From positions 1,798,001 through 1,862,000 of the forward strand of contig JAYMFD010001271.1 of assembly GCA_035771175.1 (NCBI GenBank): 64,000 nt of DNA, given 5' to 3'. Both the position numbers and the translations under genes were made by a program. Below, one piece after another: positions 25,364-38,314 of the stretch (its first letter is position 1; each line of letters begins with the position of its first letter). The DNA comes from Paratinospora sagittata. Lineage: Eukaryota; Streptophyta; Magnoliopsida; Ranunculales; Menispermaceae. The notes beneath the pieces were generated by a model, which had not been told where the DNA came from, did no database searches, and saw nothing but the letters and a program-made list of their open reading frames with translations.

Positions 25364-26529
25364 TCTTAAGTGTTAAAATATTACTTTTTCCAAAATCGGG
25401 CTATCCACCACTTTGCCAAAATTTACCAAAGGTAATAGCGCACTATCAGTGTTGATAGCACGCTGATAGGGTTGAATAACCAAAAATTAAATTTTCCGGA
25501 AAATTGCCTACAACGCGCTATCCCTTTTGATAACTCGCTATTACCGTGATCTTTCGATTTTTACTAAAATGGGCAATAGCGTGCAATAGGCCTAGATTGC
25601 ACGCTAACGGAAAGTCCAAAAAACTCGAGCTCTTGGGTATGTGTATATCGACTTACAATAGCCCGCTATAAGTCATTAGGGGGCATGATACACAACCCAA
25701 TTGCATGCTATCCAAGTTTGAGTTAGAAATCTCACATTTCTAACGAGAAAAACGGAGGCCCTTTCCCTTTCTCGATTTTTCCATTCCTTACACAGTTTTG
25801 ACGGGGAATCGTAACTGAAATATTCTCCACTAAGACATGGATGATGCCCATTGTCTCGCACGGCCAAAACAACTTTAGATTAAACAATGTTTTGAATTCA
25901 AATCATTTCCTACTCTCTTGCTCTTTAAGCTGCAATTGCTAATTTAATTAAACACTCATTGTCTAATTTTCAAAGATACAACACACACGATTTCATCAAG
26001 TTAGACTGAGCTTTCCGAAGAGTATTTCAATAGAAGAAAGTCGTGATTCTTGCATTGCCAATAAATGCTTCGACCCGAATCAAAGTTGGAAACTGTCTTG
26101 AAGATAACTTCATTGTTTAACAAGTTCTTCATTATATCCCTTTTGTGCTGAGATTTTAAGAAGCATTTCATTGTTTTAAACTGTAAGTATATGAAGTGTT
26201 CTGAGTAAGAGAACACAACACATCACCTATATTCTTTCTCGGAGAGCTACAACTAATCATCAAGAACACATCAAATTATAGCTATCAAAGTCTACAAAGA
26301 TCAAGCTCTAAGAACGAGGACATATCTCAATGCTAATGCGTTAGTTCAATCTTATGTGTGTAGGGTAACCTCTCGATCAATCTCAGCACGAAAACTCACT
26401 AAATTGCAAAGTCTTCAATATCACTTGGATTTAGTATTTGATTTTGACAAAATATTTTCCGAAAGGTTTTTAATCATAATTTCAATGAGTTTTGAATGAT
26501 TTAAAAGTGTTTTGAGTCAATGAAATGGT
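25364..26529 (+). repeat. Satellite unit 23, 8-bp deletion
   Basis: Unit of 1166 bp with the same 8-bp deletion as units 21 and 24 near 25540. It has a private ATTACTTTTTCC near the start and an extra T in AGGTTTTTAATC. Confidence 0.93.
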
Positions 26530-27694
26530 TTTAAGTGTTAAAATATTAGTTTTTCCAAAATCGGGCTATCCACCACTTTGCCAAAATTTTACCAAAGGTA
26601 ATAGCGCACTATCAGTGTTGATAGCACGCTGATAGGGTTGAATAACCAAAAATCAAATTTTTCGGAAAATTGCCTACAACGCGCTATCCCTTTTGATAAC
26701 TCGCTATTACCGTGACCTTTCGATTTTTACTAAAATGGGCAATAGCGTGCAATAGGCCTAGATTTCACGCTAACGGAAAGTCCAAAAAACTCGAGCTCTT
26801 GGGTATGTGTATATCGACTTACAATAGCCCGCTATAAGTCATTAGGGGGCATGATACACAACCCAATTGCATGCTATCCAAGTTTGAGTTAGAAATCTCA
26901 CATTTCTAACGAGAAAAACGGAGGCCCTTTCCCTTTCTCGATTTTTCCATTCCTTACACAGTTTTGACGGGGAATCGTAACTGAAATATTCTCCACTAAG
27001 ACATGGATGATGCCCATTGTCTCGCACGGCCAAAACAACTTTAGATTAAACAATGTTTTGAATTCAAATCATTTCCTACTCTCTTGCTCTTTAAGCTGCA
27101 ATTGCTAATTTAATTAAACACTCATTGTCTAATTTTCAAAGATACAACACACATGATTTTAGCAAGTTAGACTGAGCTTTCCGAAGAGTATTTCAATAGA
27201 AGAAAGTCGTGATTCTTGCATTGCCAATAAATGCTTGGACCCGAATCAAAGTTGGAAACTGTCTTGAAGATAACTTCATTGTTTAACAAGTTCTTCATTA
27301 TATCCCTTTTGTGCTGAGATTTTAAGAAGCATTTCATTGTTTTAAACTGTAAGTATATGAAGTGTTCTCAGTAAGAGAACACAACACATCACCTATATTC
27401 TTTCTCTAAGAGCTACAACTAATCATCAAGAACACATCAAATTATAGCTATCAAAGTCTACAAAGATCAAGCTCTAAGAACGAGGACATATCTCAAAGCT
27501 AATGAGTTAGTTCAATCTTAGGTGTGTAGGGTAACCTCTCGATCAATCTCAGCACGAAAACTCACTAAATTGCAAAGTCTTCAATATCACTTGGATTTAG
27601 TATTTGATTTTGACAAAATATTTTTCGATAGGTTTTAATCATAATTTCAATGAGTTCTGAATGATTTAAAAGTGTTTTGAGTCAATGAAATGGT
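26530..27694 (+). repeat. Satellite unit 24, 8-bp deletion
   Basis: Unit of 1165 bp, the shortest without a large deletion. It has the 8-bp deletion near 26706 and one base missing at the start (GGTTTTAAG for GGTTCTTAAG). Confidence 0.93.
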
Positions 27695-28888
27695 TCTTAA
27701 GTGTTAAAATATTAGTTTTTCCAAAATCGGGCTATCCACCACTTTGCCAAAATTTTACAAAAGGTAATAGCGCACTATCAGTGTTTATAGCACGCTGATA
27801 GGGTTGAATAACCAAAAATCAAATTTTCTAGAAAATTGCCTTCAACGCGCTATCCCTTGCTATCCCTTGCTATCCCTTTTGATAACTCGCTATAAAGTAG
27901 TTACCGTGATGTTTCGATTTTTACTAAAATGGGCAATAGCGTGCAATAGGCCTAGATTGCACGGTAACGGAAAGTCCAAAAAACTCGAGCTCTTGGGTAT
28001 GTGTATATCGACTTACAATAGCCCGCTATAAGTCATTAGGGGGCATGATACACAACCCAATTGCATGCTTTCCAAGTTTGAGTTAGAAATCTCACATTTC
28101 TAAGGAGAAAAACGGAGGCCCTTTCCCTTGCTCGATTTTTCCATTTCTTACACAGTTTTGACGGGGAATCGTAACTGAAATATTCTCCACTAAGACATGG
28201 ATGATGCCCATTGTTTCGCACGGCCAAAACAACTTTAGATTAAACAATGTTTTGAATTCAAATCATTTCCTACTCTCTTGCTCTTTAAGCTGCAATTGCT
28301 AATTTAGTAAAACACTCATCGTCTAATTTTCAAAGATACAACACACACGATTTCAGCAAGTTAGACTGAGCTTTCCGAAGAGTATTTCAATAGAAGAAAG
28401 TCGTGATTCTTGCATTGCCAATAAATGCTTGGACCCGAATCAAAGTTGGAAACTGTCTTGAAGATAACTTCATTGTTTAACAAGTTCTTCATTATATCCC
28501 TTTTGTGCTGAGATTTTAAGAAGCATTTAATTGTTTTAAACTGTAAGTATATGAAGTGTTCTCAGTAAGAAAACACAACACATCACCTATATTCTTTCTC
28601 TGAGAGCTACAACTAATCATCAAGAACACATCAAATTATAGCTATCAAAGTCTACAAAGATCAAGCTCTAAGAACGAGGACATATCTCAATGCTAATGCG
28701 TTAGTTCAATCTTAGGTGTGTAGGGTAACCTCTCGATCAATCTCAGCACGAAAACTCACTAAATTGCAAAGTCTTCAATATCACTTGGATTTAGTATTTG
28801 ATTTTGACAAAATATTTTCCGAAAGGTTTTAATCATAATTTCAATGAGTTTTGAATGATTTAAAAGTGTTTTGAGTCAATGAAATGGT
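27695..28888 (+). repeat. Satellite unit 25, three minisatellite copies
   Basis: Unit of 1194 bp. It is the first unit with three 10-bp copies and the first with GTGTTTATAGC (T-type head) in place of GTGTTGATAGC. It shares CACGGTAACGG and GCATGCTTTCC with unit 51, about 31 kb away. Confidence 0.93.
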
Positions 28889-30061
28889 TTTAAGTGTTAA
28901 GATATTAGTTTTTCCAAAATCGGGCTATCCACCACTTTGCCAAAATTTTACAAAAGGTAATAGCGCACTATCAGTGTTGATAGCACGCTGATAGGGTTGA
29001 ATAACCAAAAATCAAATTTTCCGAAAAATTGCCTACAACGCGCTATCCCTTTTGATAACTCGCTATAAAGTAGTTACCGTGATGTTTCGATTTTTACTAA
29101 AATGGGCAATAGCGTGCAATAGGCCTAGATTGCACGCTAACGGAAAGTCCAAAAAACTCGAGCTCTTGGGTATGTGTATATCGACTTACAATAGCCCGCT
29201 ATAAGTCATTAGGTGGCATGATACACAACCCAATTGCATGCTATCCAAGTTTGAGTTAGAAATCTCACATTTCTAACGAGAAAAATGGAGGCCCTTTCCC
29301 TTTCTCGATTTTTCCATTCCTTACACAGTTTTGACGGGGAATCGTAACTGAAATATTCTCCACTAAGACATGGATGATGCCCATTGTCTCGCACGGCCAA
29401 AACAACTTTAGATTAAACAATGTTTTGAATTCAAATCATTTCCTACTCTCTTGCCCTTTTAGCTGCAATTGCTAATTTAATAAAACACTCATTGTCTAAT
29501 TTTCAAAGATACAACACACACGATTTCAGCAAGTTAGACTGAGCTTTCCGAAGAGTATTTCAAAAGAAGAAAGTCGTGATTCTTGCATTGCCAATAAATG
29601 CTTCGACCCGAATCAAAGTTGGAAACTGTCTTGAACATAACTTCATTGTTTAACAAGTTCTTCATTATATCCCTTTTGTGCTGAGATTTTAAGAAGCATT
29701 TCATTGTTTTAAACTGTAAGTATATGAAATGTTCTCAGTAAGAGAACACAACACATCACCTATATTCTTTCTCTGAGAGCTACAACTAATCATCAAGAAC
29801 ACATCAAATTATAGCTATCAAAGTCTACAAAGATCAAGCTCTAAGAACGAGGACATATCTCAATGCTAATGCGTTAGTTCAATCTTAGGTGTGTAGGGTA
29901 ACCTCTCGATCAATCTCAGCACGAAAACTCACTAAATTGCAAAGTCTTCAATATCACTTGGATTTAGTATTTGATTTTGACAAAATATTTTCCGAAAGGT
30001 TTTAATCATAATTTCAATGAGTTTTGAATGATTTAAAAGTGTTTTGAGTCAATGAAATGGT
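28889..30061 (+). repeat. Satellite unit 26
   Basis: Unit of 1173 bp with one base missing at the start, as in unit 24. It has one minisatellite copy. The distal variants (TTGTCTCGCACGG, ATGAAATGTTCTC, TTGCCCTTTTAGC) match unit 18, about 9.4 kb upstream. Confidence 0.93.
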
Positions 30062-31234
30062 TCTTAAGTGTTAAAATATTAGTTTTTCCAAAATCGGGCT
30101 ATCCACCACTGTGCCGAAATTTTACAAAAGGTAATAGCGCACTATAAGTGTTGATAGCACGCTGATAGGGTTGAATAACCAAAAATCAAATTTTCCAGAA
30201 AATTGCCTGCAACGCGCTATCCCTTTTGATAACTCGCTATAAAGTAGTTACCGTGATTTTTCGATTTTTACTAAAATGGGCAATAGCGTGCAATAGGCCT
30301 AGATTGCACGCTAACGGAAAGTCCAAAAAACTCGAGTTCTTGGGTATGTGTATATCGACTTACAATAGCCCGCTATAAGTCATTAGGGGGCATGGTACAC
30401 AACCCAATTGCACGCTATCCAAGTTTGAGTTAGAAATCTCACATTTCTAACGAGAAAAACGGAGGCCCTTTCCCTTGCTCGATTTTTCCATTCCTTACAC
30501 AGTTTTGAGGGGGAATCGTAACTGAAATATTCTCCACTAAGACATGGATGATGCCCCTTGTTTCGCACGACCAAAACAACTTTAGATTAAACAATGTTTT
30601 GAATTCAAATCATTTCCTACTCTCTTGTTCTTTAAACTGCAATTGCTAATTTAATAAAACACTCATTGTCTAATTTTCAAAGATACAACACACACGATTT
30701 CAGCAAGTTAGACTGAGCTTTCCGAAGAGTATTTCAAAAGAAGAAAGTCGTGATTCTTGCATTGCCAATAAATGCTTCGACCCGAATCAAAGTTGGAAAC
30801 TGTCTTGAAGATAACTTCATTGTTTAACAAGTTCTTCATTATATCCCTTTTGTGCTGAGATTTTAAGAAGCATTTCATTGTTTTAAACTGTAAGTATATG
30901 AAGTGTTCTCACTAAGAGAACACAACACATCACCTATATTCTTTCTCTAGGAGCTACAACTAATCATCAAGAACACATCAAATTATAGCTATCATAGTCT
31001 ACAAAGATCAAGCTCTAAGAACGAGGGCATATCTCAATGCTAATGCGTTAGTTCAATCTTAGGTGTGTAGGGTAACCTCTCGATCAATCTCAGCACGAAA
31101 ACTCACTAAATTGCAAAGTCTTCAATATCACTTGGATTTAGTATTTGATTTTGACAAAATATTTTCCGAAAGGTTTAATCATAATTTCAATTAGTTCTGA
31201 ATGATTTAAAAGTGTTTTGAGTCAATGAAATGGT
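30062..31234 (+). repeat. Satellite unit 27 (R-type)
   Basis: Unit of 1173 bp. It carries CACTGTGCCGAAATT, CATGGTACACAACC, TTTTGAGGGGGAATCG and TGCCCCTTG, a set repeated in units 30 and 32. The tail has AGGTTTAATC, one T short. Confidence 0.93.
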
Positions 31235-32407
31235 TCTTAAGTGTTAAAATATTAGTTTTTCCAAAATCGGGCTATCGACCACTTTGCCAAAATATTACAA
31301 AAGGTAATAGCGCACTATCAGTGTTGATAGCACGCTGATAGGGTTGAATAACCAAAAATCAAATTTTCCGAAAAATTGCCTACAACGAGCTATCCCTTTT
31401 GATAACTCGCTATAAATAGTTACCGTGATCTTTCGATTTTTAATAAAATGGGCAATAGCGTGCAATAGGCCTAGATTGCACGCTAACGGAAAGTCCAAAA
31501 AACTCGAGTTCTTGGGTATGTGTATATCGACTTACAATAGCCCGCTATAAGTCATTAGGGGGCATGATACACAACCCAATTGCATGCTATCCAAGTTTGA
31601 GTTAGAAATCTCACCTTTCTAACGAGAAAAACGGAGGCCCTTTCCCTTGCTCGATTTTTCCATTCCTTACACAGTTTTGACGGGGAATCGTAACTGAAAT
31701 ATTCTCCACTAAGACAAGGATGATGCCCTTTGTTTCGCATGGCCAAAACAACTTTAGATTAAACAATGTCTTGAATTCAAATCATTTCCTACTCTCTTGC
31801 TCTTTAAGCTGCAATTGCTAATTTAATAAAACACTCATCGTCTAATTTTCAAAGATACAACACACACGATTTCAGCAAGTTAGACTGAGCTTTCCGAAGA
31901 GTATTTCAAAAGAAGAAAGTCGTGATTCTTGCATTGCCAATAAATGCTTCGACCCGAATCAAAGTTGGAAACTGTCTTGAAGATAACTTCATTGTTTAAC
32001 AAGTTCTTCATTATATCCCTTTTGTGCTGAGATTTTAAGAAGCATTTCATTGTTTTAAACTGTAAGTATATGAAGTGTTCTCAGTAAGAGAACACAACAC
32101 ATCACCTATATTCTTTCTCTAGGAGCTACAACTAATCATCAAGAACACATCAAATTATAGCTATCATAGTCTACAAAGATCAAGCTCTAAGAACGAGGGC
32201 ATATCTCAATGCTAATGCGTTAGTTCAATCTTAGGTGTGTAGGGTAACCTCTCGATCAATCTCAGCACGAAAACTCACTAAATTGCAAAGTCTTCAATAT
32301 CACTTGGATTTAGTATTTGATTTTGACAAAATATTTTCCGAAAGGTTTTAATCATAATTTCAATTAGTTTTAAATGATTTAAAAGTTTTTTGAGTCAATA
32401 AAATGGT
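31235..32407 (+). repeat. Satellite unit 28
   Basis: Unit of 1173 bp. The head has GCTATCGACCAC and CCAAAATATTAC, shared with units 50 and 54. One base is lost in CTATAAATAGTTACC. The tail after about 32000 begins the 2357-bp duplication. Confidence 0.93.
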
Positions 32408-33590
32408 TCTTAAGTGTTAAAATATTAGTTTTTCCAAAATCGGGCTATCCACCACTTTGCCAAAATTTTACAAAAGGTAATAGCGCACTATCAGGGTTTA
32501 TAGCACGCTGATAGGGTTGAATAACCAAAAATCAAATTTTCTGGAAAATTGCCTACAACCCGCTATCCCTCGCTATCCCTTTTGATAACTCGCTATAAAG
32601 TAGTTACCGTGATCTTTCGATTTTTAATAAAATGGGCCATAGCGTGCAACAGGCCTAGATTGCACGCTAACGGAAAGTCCAAAAAACTCGAGCTCTTGGG
32701 TATGTGTATATCGACTTACAATAGCCCGCTATAAGTCATTAGGGGGCATGATACACAACCCAATTGCATGCTATCCAAGTTTGAGTTAGAAATCTCACAT
32801 TTCTAACGAGAAAAACGGAGGCCCTTTCCCTTGCTCGATTTTTCCATTCCTTACACAGTTTTGACGATGAATCGTAACTGAAATATTCTCCACTAAGACA
32901 TGGAGGATGCCCATTGTTTCGCACGGCCAAAACAACTTTAGATTAAACAATGTTTTGAATTCAAATCATTTCCTACTCTCTTGCTCTTTAAGCTGCAATT
33001 GCTAATTTAATAAATACTCATTGTCTAATTTTCAAAGATACAACACACACGATTTCAGCAAGTTGGACTAAGCTTTCCGAAGAGTATTTCAAAAGAAGAA
33101 AGTCGTGGTTCTTGCATTGCCAATAAATGCTTCGACCCGAATCAAAGTTGGAAACTGTCTTGAAGATAACTTCATTGTTTAACAAGTTCTTCATTATATC
33201 CCTTTTGTGCTGAGATTTTAAGAAGCATTTCATTGTTTTAAACTGTAAGTATATGAAATGTTCTCAGTAAGAGAACACAACACATCACCTATATTCTTTC
33301 TCTGAGAGCTACAACTAATCATCAAGAACACATCAAATTATAGCTATCAAAGTCTACAAAGATCAAGCTCTAAGAACGAGGACATATCTCAATGCTAATG
33401 CGTTAGTTCAATCTTAGGTGTGTAGGGTAACCTCTCGATCAATCTCAGCACGAAAACTCACTAAATTGCAAAGTCCTCAATATCACTTGGATTTAGTATT
33501 TGATTTTGACAAAATATTTTCCGAAAGGTTTTAATCATAATTTCAATGAGTTTTGAATGATTTAAAAGTGTTTTGAGTCAATGAAATGGT
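32408..33590 (+). repeat. Satellite unit 29
   Basis: Unit of 1183 bp, almost the same as unit 31 (offset 2357). Shared private words: CAGGGTTTATAGC, ACAACCCGCTATCC, GACGATGAATCG, TGGAGGATGCC, TTGGACTAAGC and GTCCTCAATATC. Confidence 0.94.
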
Positions 33591-34764
33591 TCTTAAGTGT
33601 TAAAATATTAGTTTTTCCAAAATCGGGCTATCCACCACTGTGCCGAAATTTTACAAAAGGTAATAGCGCACTATCAGTGTTGATAGCACGCTGATAGGGT
33701 TGAATAACCAAAAATCAAATTTTCCAGAAAATTGCCTACAACGCGCTATCCCTTTTGATAACTCGCTATAAAGTAGTTACCGTGATTTTTCGATTTTTAC
33801 TAAAATGGGCAATAGCGTGCAATAGGCCTAGATTGCACGCTAACGGAAAGTCCAAAAAAGTCGAGTTCTTGGGTATGTGTATATCGACTTACAATTGCCC
33901 GCTATAAGTCATTAGGGGGCATGGTACACAACCCAATTGCACGCTATCCAAGTTTGAGTTAGAAATCTCACATTTCTAACGAGAAAAACGGAGGCCCTTT
34001 CCCTTGCTCGATTTTTCCATTCCTTACACAGTTTTGAGGGGGAATCGTAACTGAAATATTCTCCACTAAGACATGGATGATGCCCCTTGTTTCGCACGGC
34101 CAAAACAACTTTAGATTAAACAATGTTTTGAATTCAAATCATTTCCTACTCTCTTGCTCTTTAAACTGCAATTGCTAATTTAATAAAACACTCATTGTCT
34201 AATTTTCAAAGATACAACACACACGATTTCAGCAAGTTAGACTGAGCTTTCCGAAGAGTATTTCAAAAGAAGAAAGTCGTGATTCTTGCATTGCCAATAA
34301 ATGCTTCGACCCGAATCAAAGTCGGAAACTGTCTTGAAGATAACTTCATTGTTTCACAAGTTCTTCATTATATCCCTTTTGTGCTGAGATTTTAAGAAGC
34401 ATTTCATTGTTTTAAACTGTAAGTATATGAAGTGTTCTCAGTAAGAGAACACAACACATCACCTATATTCTTTCTCTAGGAGCTACAACTAATCATCAAG
34501 AACACATCAAATTATAGCTATCATAGTCTACAAAGATCAAGCTCTAAGAACGAGGGCATATCTCAATGCTAATGCGTTAGTTCAATCTTAGGTGTGTAGG
34601 GTAACCTCTCGATCAATCTCAGCACGAAAACTCACTAAATTGCAAAGTCTTCAATATCACTTGGATTTAGTATTTGATTTTGACAAAATATTTTCCGAAA
34701 GGTTTTAATCATAATTTCAATTAGTTTTAAATGATTTAAAAGTTTTTTGAGTCAATAAAATGGT
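33591..34764 (+). repeat. Satellite unit 30 (R-type)
   Basis: Unit of 1174 bp, almost the same as unit 32 (offset 2357). Differences I saw include T/A at 33896/36253 and at 33973/36330, and A/C at 34188/36545. It carries the private words AAAGTCGGAAAC and GTTTCACAAG. Confidence 0.94.
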
Positions 34765-35947
34765 TCTTAAGTGTTAAAATATTAGTTTTTCCAAAATCGG
34801 GCTATCCACCACTTTGCCAAAATTTTACAAAAGGTAATAGCGCACTATCAGGGTTTATAGCACGCTGATAGGGTTGAATAACCAAAAATCAAATTTTCTG
34901 GAAAATTGCCTACAACCCGCTATCCCTCGCTATCCCTTTTGATAACTCGCTATAAAGTAGTTACCGTGATCTTTCGATTTTTAATAAAATGGGCCATAGC
35001 GTGCAACAGGCCTAGATTGCACGCTAACGGAAAGTCCAAAAAACTCGAGCTCTTGGGTATGTGTATATCGACTTACAATAGCCCGCTATAAGTCATTAGG
35101 GGGCATGATACACAACCCAATTGCATGCTATCCAAGTTTGAGTTAGAAATCTCACATTTCTAACGAGAAAAACGGAGGCCCTTTCCCTTGCTCGATTTTT
35201 CCATTCCTTACACAGTTTTGACGATGAATCGTAACTGAAATATTCTCCACTAAGACATGGAGGATGCCCATTGTTTCGCACGGCCAAAACAACTTTAGAT
35301 TAAACAATGTTTTGAATTCAAATCATTTCCTACTCTCTTGCTCTTTAAGCTGCAATTGCTAATTTAATAAATACTCATTGTCTAATTTTCAAAGATACAA
35401 CACACACGATTTCAGCAAGTTGGACTAAGCTTTCCGAAGAGTATTTCAAAAGAAGAAAGTCGTGGTTCTTGCATTGCCAATAAATGCTTCGACCCGAATC
35501 AAAGTTGGAAACTGTCTTGAAGATAACTTCATTGTTTAACAAGTTCTTCATTATATCCCTTTTGTGCTGAGATTTTAAGAAGCATTTCATTGTTTTAAAC
35601 TGTAAGTATATGAAATGTTCTCAGTAAGAGAACACAACACATCACCTATATTCTTTCTCTGAGAGCTACAACTAATCATCAAGAACACATCAAATTATAG
35701 CTATCAAAGTCTACAAAGATCAAGCTCTAAGAACGAGGACATATCTCAATGCTAATGCGTTAGTTCAATCTTAGGTGTGTAGGGTAACCTCTCGATCAAT
35801 CTCAGCACGAAAACTCACTAAATTGCAAAGTCCTCAATATCACTTGGATTTAGTATTTGATTTTGACAAAATATTTTCCGAAAGGTTTTAATCATAATTT
35901 CAATGAGTTTTGAATGATTTAAAAGTGTTTTGAGTCAATGAAATGGT
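34765..35947 (+). repeat. Satellite unit 31
   Basis: Unit of 1183 bp, the second copy of unit 29, carrying all of its private variants. It belongs to the recent 2357-bp tandem duplication. Confidence 0.94.
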
Positions 35948-37121
35948 TCTTAAGTGTTAAAATATTAGTTTTTCCAAAATCGGGCTATCCACCACTGTGC
36001 CGAAATTTTACAAAAGGTAATAGCGCACTATCAGTGTTGATAGCACGCTGATAGGGTTGAATAACCAAAAATCAAATTTTCCAGAAAATTGCCTACAACG
36101 CGCTATCCCTTTTGATAACTCGCTATAAAGTAGTTACCGTGATTTTTCGATTTTTACTAAAATGGGCAATAGCGTGCAATAGGCCTAGATTGCACGCTAA
36201 CGGAAAGTCCAAAAAAGTCGAGTTCTTGGGTATGTGTATATCGACTTACAATAGCCCGCTATAAGTCATTAGGGGGCATGGTACACAACCCAATTGCACG
36301 CTATCCAAGTTTGAGTTAGAAATCTCACAATTCTAACGAGAAAAACGGAGGCCCTTTCCCTTGCTCGATTTTTCCATTCCTTACACAGTTTTGAGGGGGA
36401 ATCGTAACTGAAATATTCTCCACTAAGACATGGATGATGCCCCTTGTTTCGCACGGCCAAAACAACTTTAGATTAAACAATGTTTTGAATTCAAATCATT
36501 TCCTACTCTCTTGCTCTTTAAACTGCAATTGCTAATTTAATAAACCACTCATTGTCTAATTTTCAAAGATACAACACACACGATTTCAGCAAGTTAGACT
36601 GAGCTTTCCGAAGAGTATTTCAAAAGAAGAAAGTCGTGATTCTTGCATTGCCAATAAATGCTTCGACCCGAATCAAAGTCGGAAACTGTCTTGAAGATAA
36701 CTTCATTGTTTCACAAGTTCTTCATTATATCCCTTTTGTGCTGAGATTTTAAGAAGCATTTCATTGTTTTAAACTGTAAGTATATGAAGTGTTCTCAGTA
36801 AGAGAACACAACACATCACCTATATTCTTTCTCTAGGAGCTACAACTAATCATCAAGAACACATCAAATTATAGCTATCAAAGTCTACAAAGATCAAGCT
36901 CTAAGAACGAGGGCATATCTCAATGCTAATGCGTTAGTTCAATCTTAGGTGTGTAGGGTAACCTCTCGATCAATCTCAGCACGAAAACTCACTAAATTGC
37001 AAAGTCTTCAATATCACTTGGATTTAGTATTTGATTTTGACAAAATATTTTCCGAAAGGTTTTAATCATAATTTCAATTAGTTTTGAATGATTTAAAAGT
37101 TTTTTGAGTCAATGAAATGGT
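35948..37121 (+). repeat. Satellite unit 32 (R-type)
   Basis: Unit of 1174 bp, the second copy of unit 30. It diverges from unit 30 toward its tail (ATCAAAGTC instead of ATCATAGTC, and TTAGTTTTGAATG instead of TTAGTTTTAAATG). This marks the right side of the duplication. Confidence 0.94.
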
Positions 37122-38314
37122 TCTTAAGTGTTAAAATATTAGTTTTTCCAAAATCGGGCTATCCACCACTTTGCCAAAATTTTACAAAAGGTAATAGCGC
37201 ACTATCAGTGTTTATAGCACGCTGATAGGGTTGAATAACCAAAAATCAAATTTTCTGGAAAATTGCCTACAACGCGTTATCCCTCGCTATCCCTCGCTAT
37301 CCCTTTTGATAACTCGCTATAAAGTATTTACCGTGATCTTTCGATTTTTACTAAAATGGGCAATAGCGTGCAATAGGCCTAGATTGCACGCTAACGGAAA
37401 GTCCAAAAAACTCGAGCTCTTGGGTATGTGTATATCGACTTACAATAGCCCGCTATAAGTCACTAGGGGGCATGATACACAACCCAATTTCATGGTATCC
37501 AAGTTTGAGTTAGAAATCTCACATTTCTAACGAGAAAAACGGAGGCCCTTTCCCTTGCTCGATTTTTCCATTCCTTACACAGTTTTGACGGGGAATCGTA
37601 ACTGAAATATTCTCCACTAAGACAGGGATGATGCCCATTGTTTCGCACGGCCAAAACAACTTTAGATTAAACAATGTTTTGAATTCAAATCATTTCCTAC
37701 TCTCTTGCTCTTTAAGCTGCAATTGCTAATTTAATAAAACACTCATCGTCTAATTTTCAAAGATACAACACACACGATTTCAGCAAGTTAGACTGAGCTT
37801 TCCGAAGTGTATTTCAAAAGAAGAAAGTCGTGATTCTTGCATTGCCAATAAATGCTTCGACCCGAATCAAAGTTGGAAACTGTCTTGAAGATAACTTCAT
37901 TGTTTAACAAGTTCTTCATTATATCCCTTTTGTGCTGAGATTTTAAGAAGCATTTCATTGTTTTAAACTGTAAGTATATGAAGTGTTCTCAGTAAGAGAA
38001 CACAACACATCACCTATATTCTTTCTCTGAGAGCTACAACTAATCATCAAGAACACATCAAATTATAGCTATCAAAGTCTACAAAGATCAAGCTCTAAGA
38101 ACGAGGACATATCTCGATGCTAATGCGTTAGTTCAATCTTAGGTGTGTAGGGTAACCTCTCGATCAATCTCAGCACGAAAACTCACTAAATTGCAAAGTC
38201 TTCAATATCACTTGGATTTAGTATTTGATTTTGACAAAATATTTTCCGAAAGGTTTAATCATAATTTCAATTAGTTCTGAATGATTTAAAAGTGTTTTGA
38301 GTCAATGAAATGGT
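37122..38314 (+). repeat. Satellite unit 33, three minisatellite copies
   Basis: Unit of 1193 bp with a T-type head and three 10-bp copies. It carries CACTAGGGGGC with TTCATGGTATCC, GACAGGGATG and TCTCGATGCTAAT. The first two recur together at units 40 and 47, exactly seven units apart. Confidence 0.93.

Larger units (their letters stand above)
32000..36860 (+). repeat. Recent 2357-bp tandem duplication
   Basis: From about 32000 the sequence repeats at offset 2357 (two units). Many private variants are conserved and only a few substitutions were noticed. The left limit is set by differences between 31965/34322 (AGTTGG vs AGTCGG) and 31996/34353 (TTTAAC vs TTTCAC). The right limit is near 34525/36880, where ATCATAGTC and ATCAAAGTC differ. 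Confidence 0.88.

Noticed and set aside
31295..31498. Extra 67-codon minus-strand frame in unit 28
   Set aside because: It exists only because one base is lost in CTATAAATAGTTACC, which opens a different frame through the CGCTAT-rich segment. Sister units lack it.
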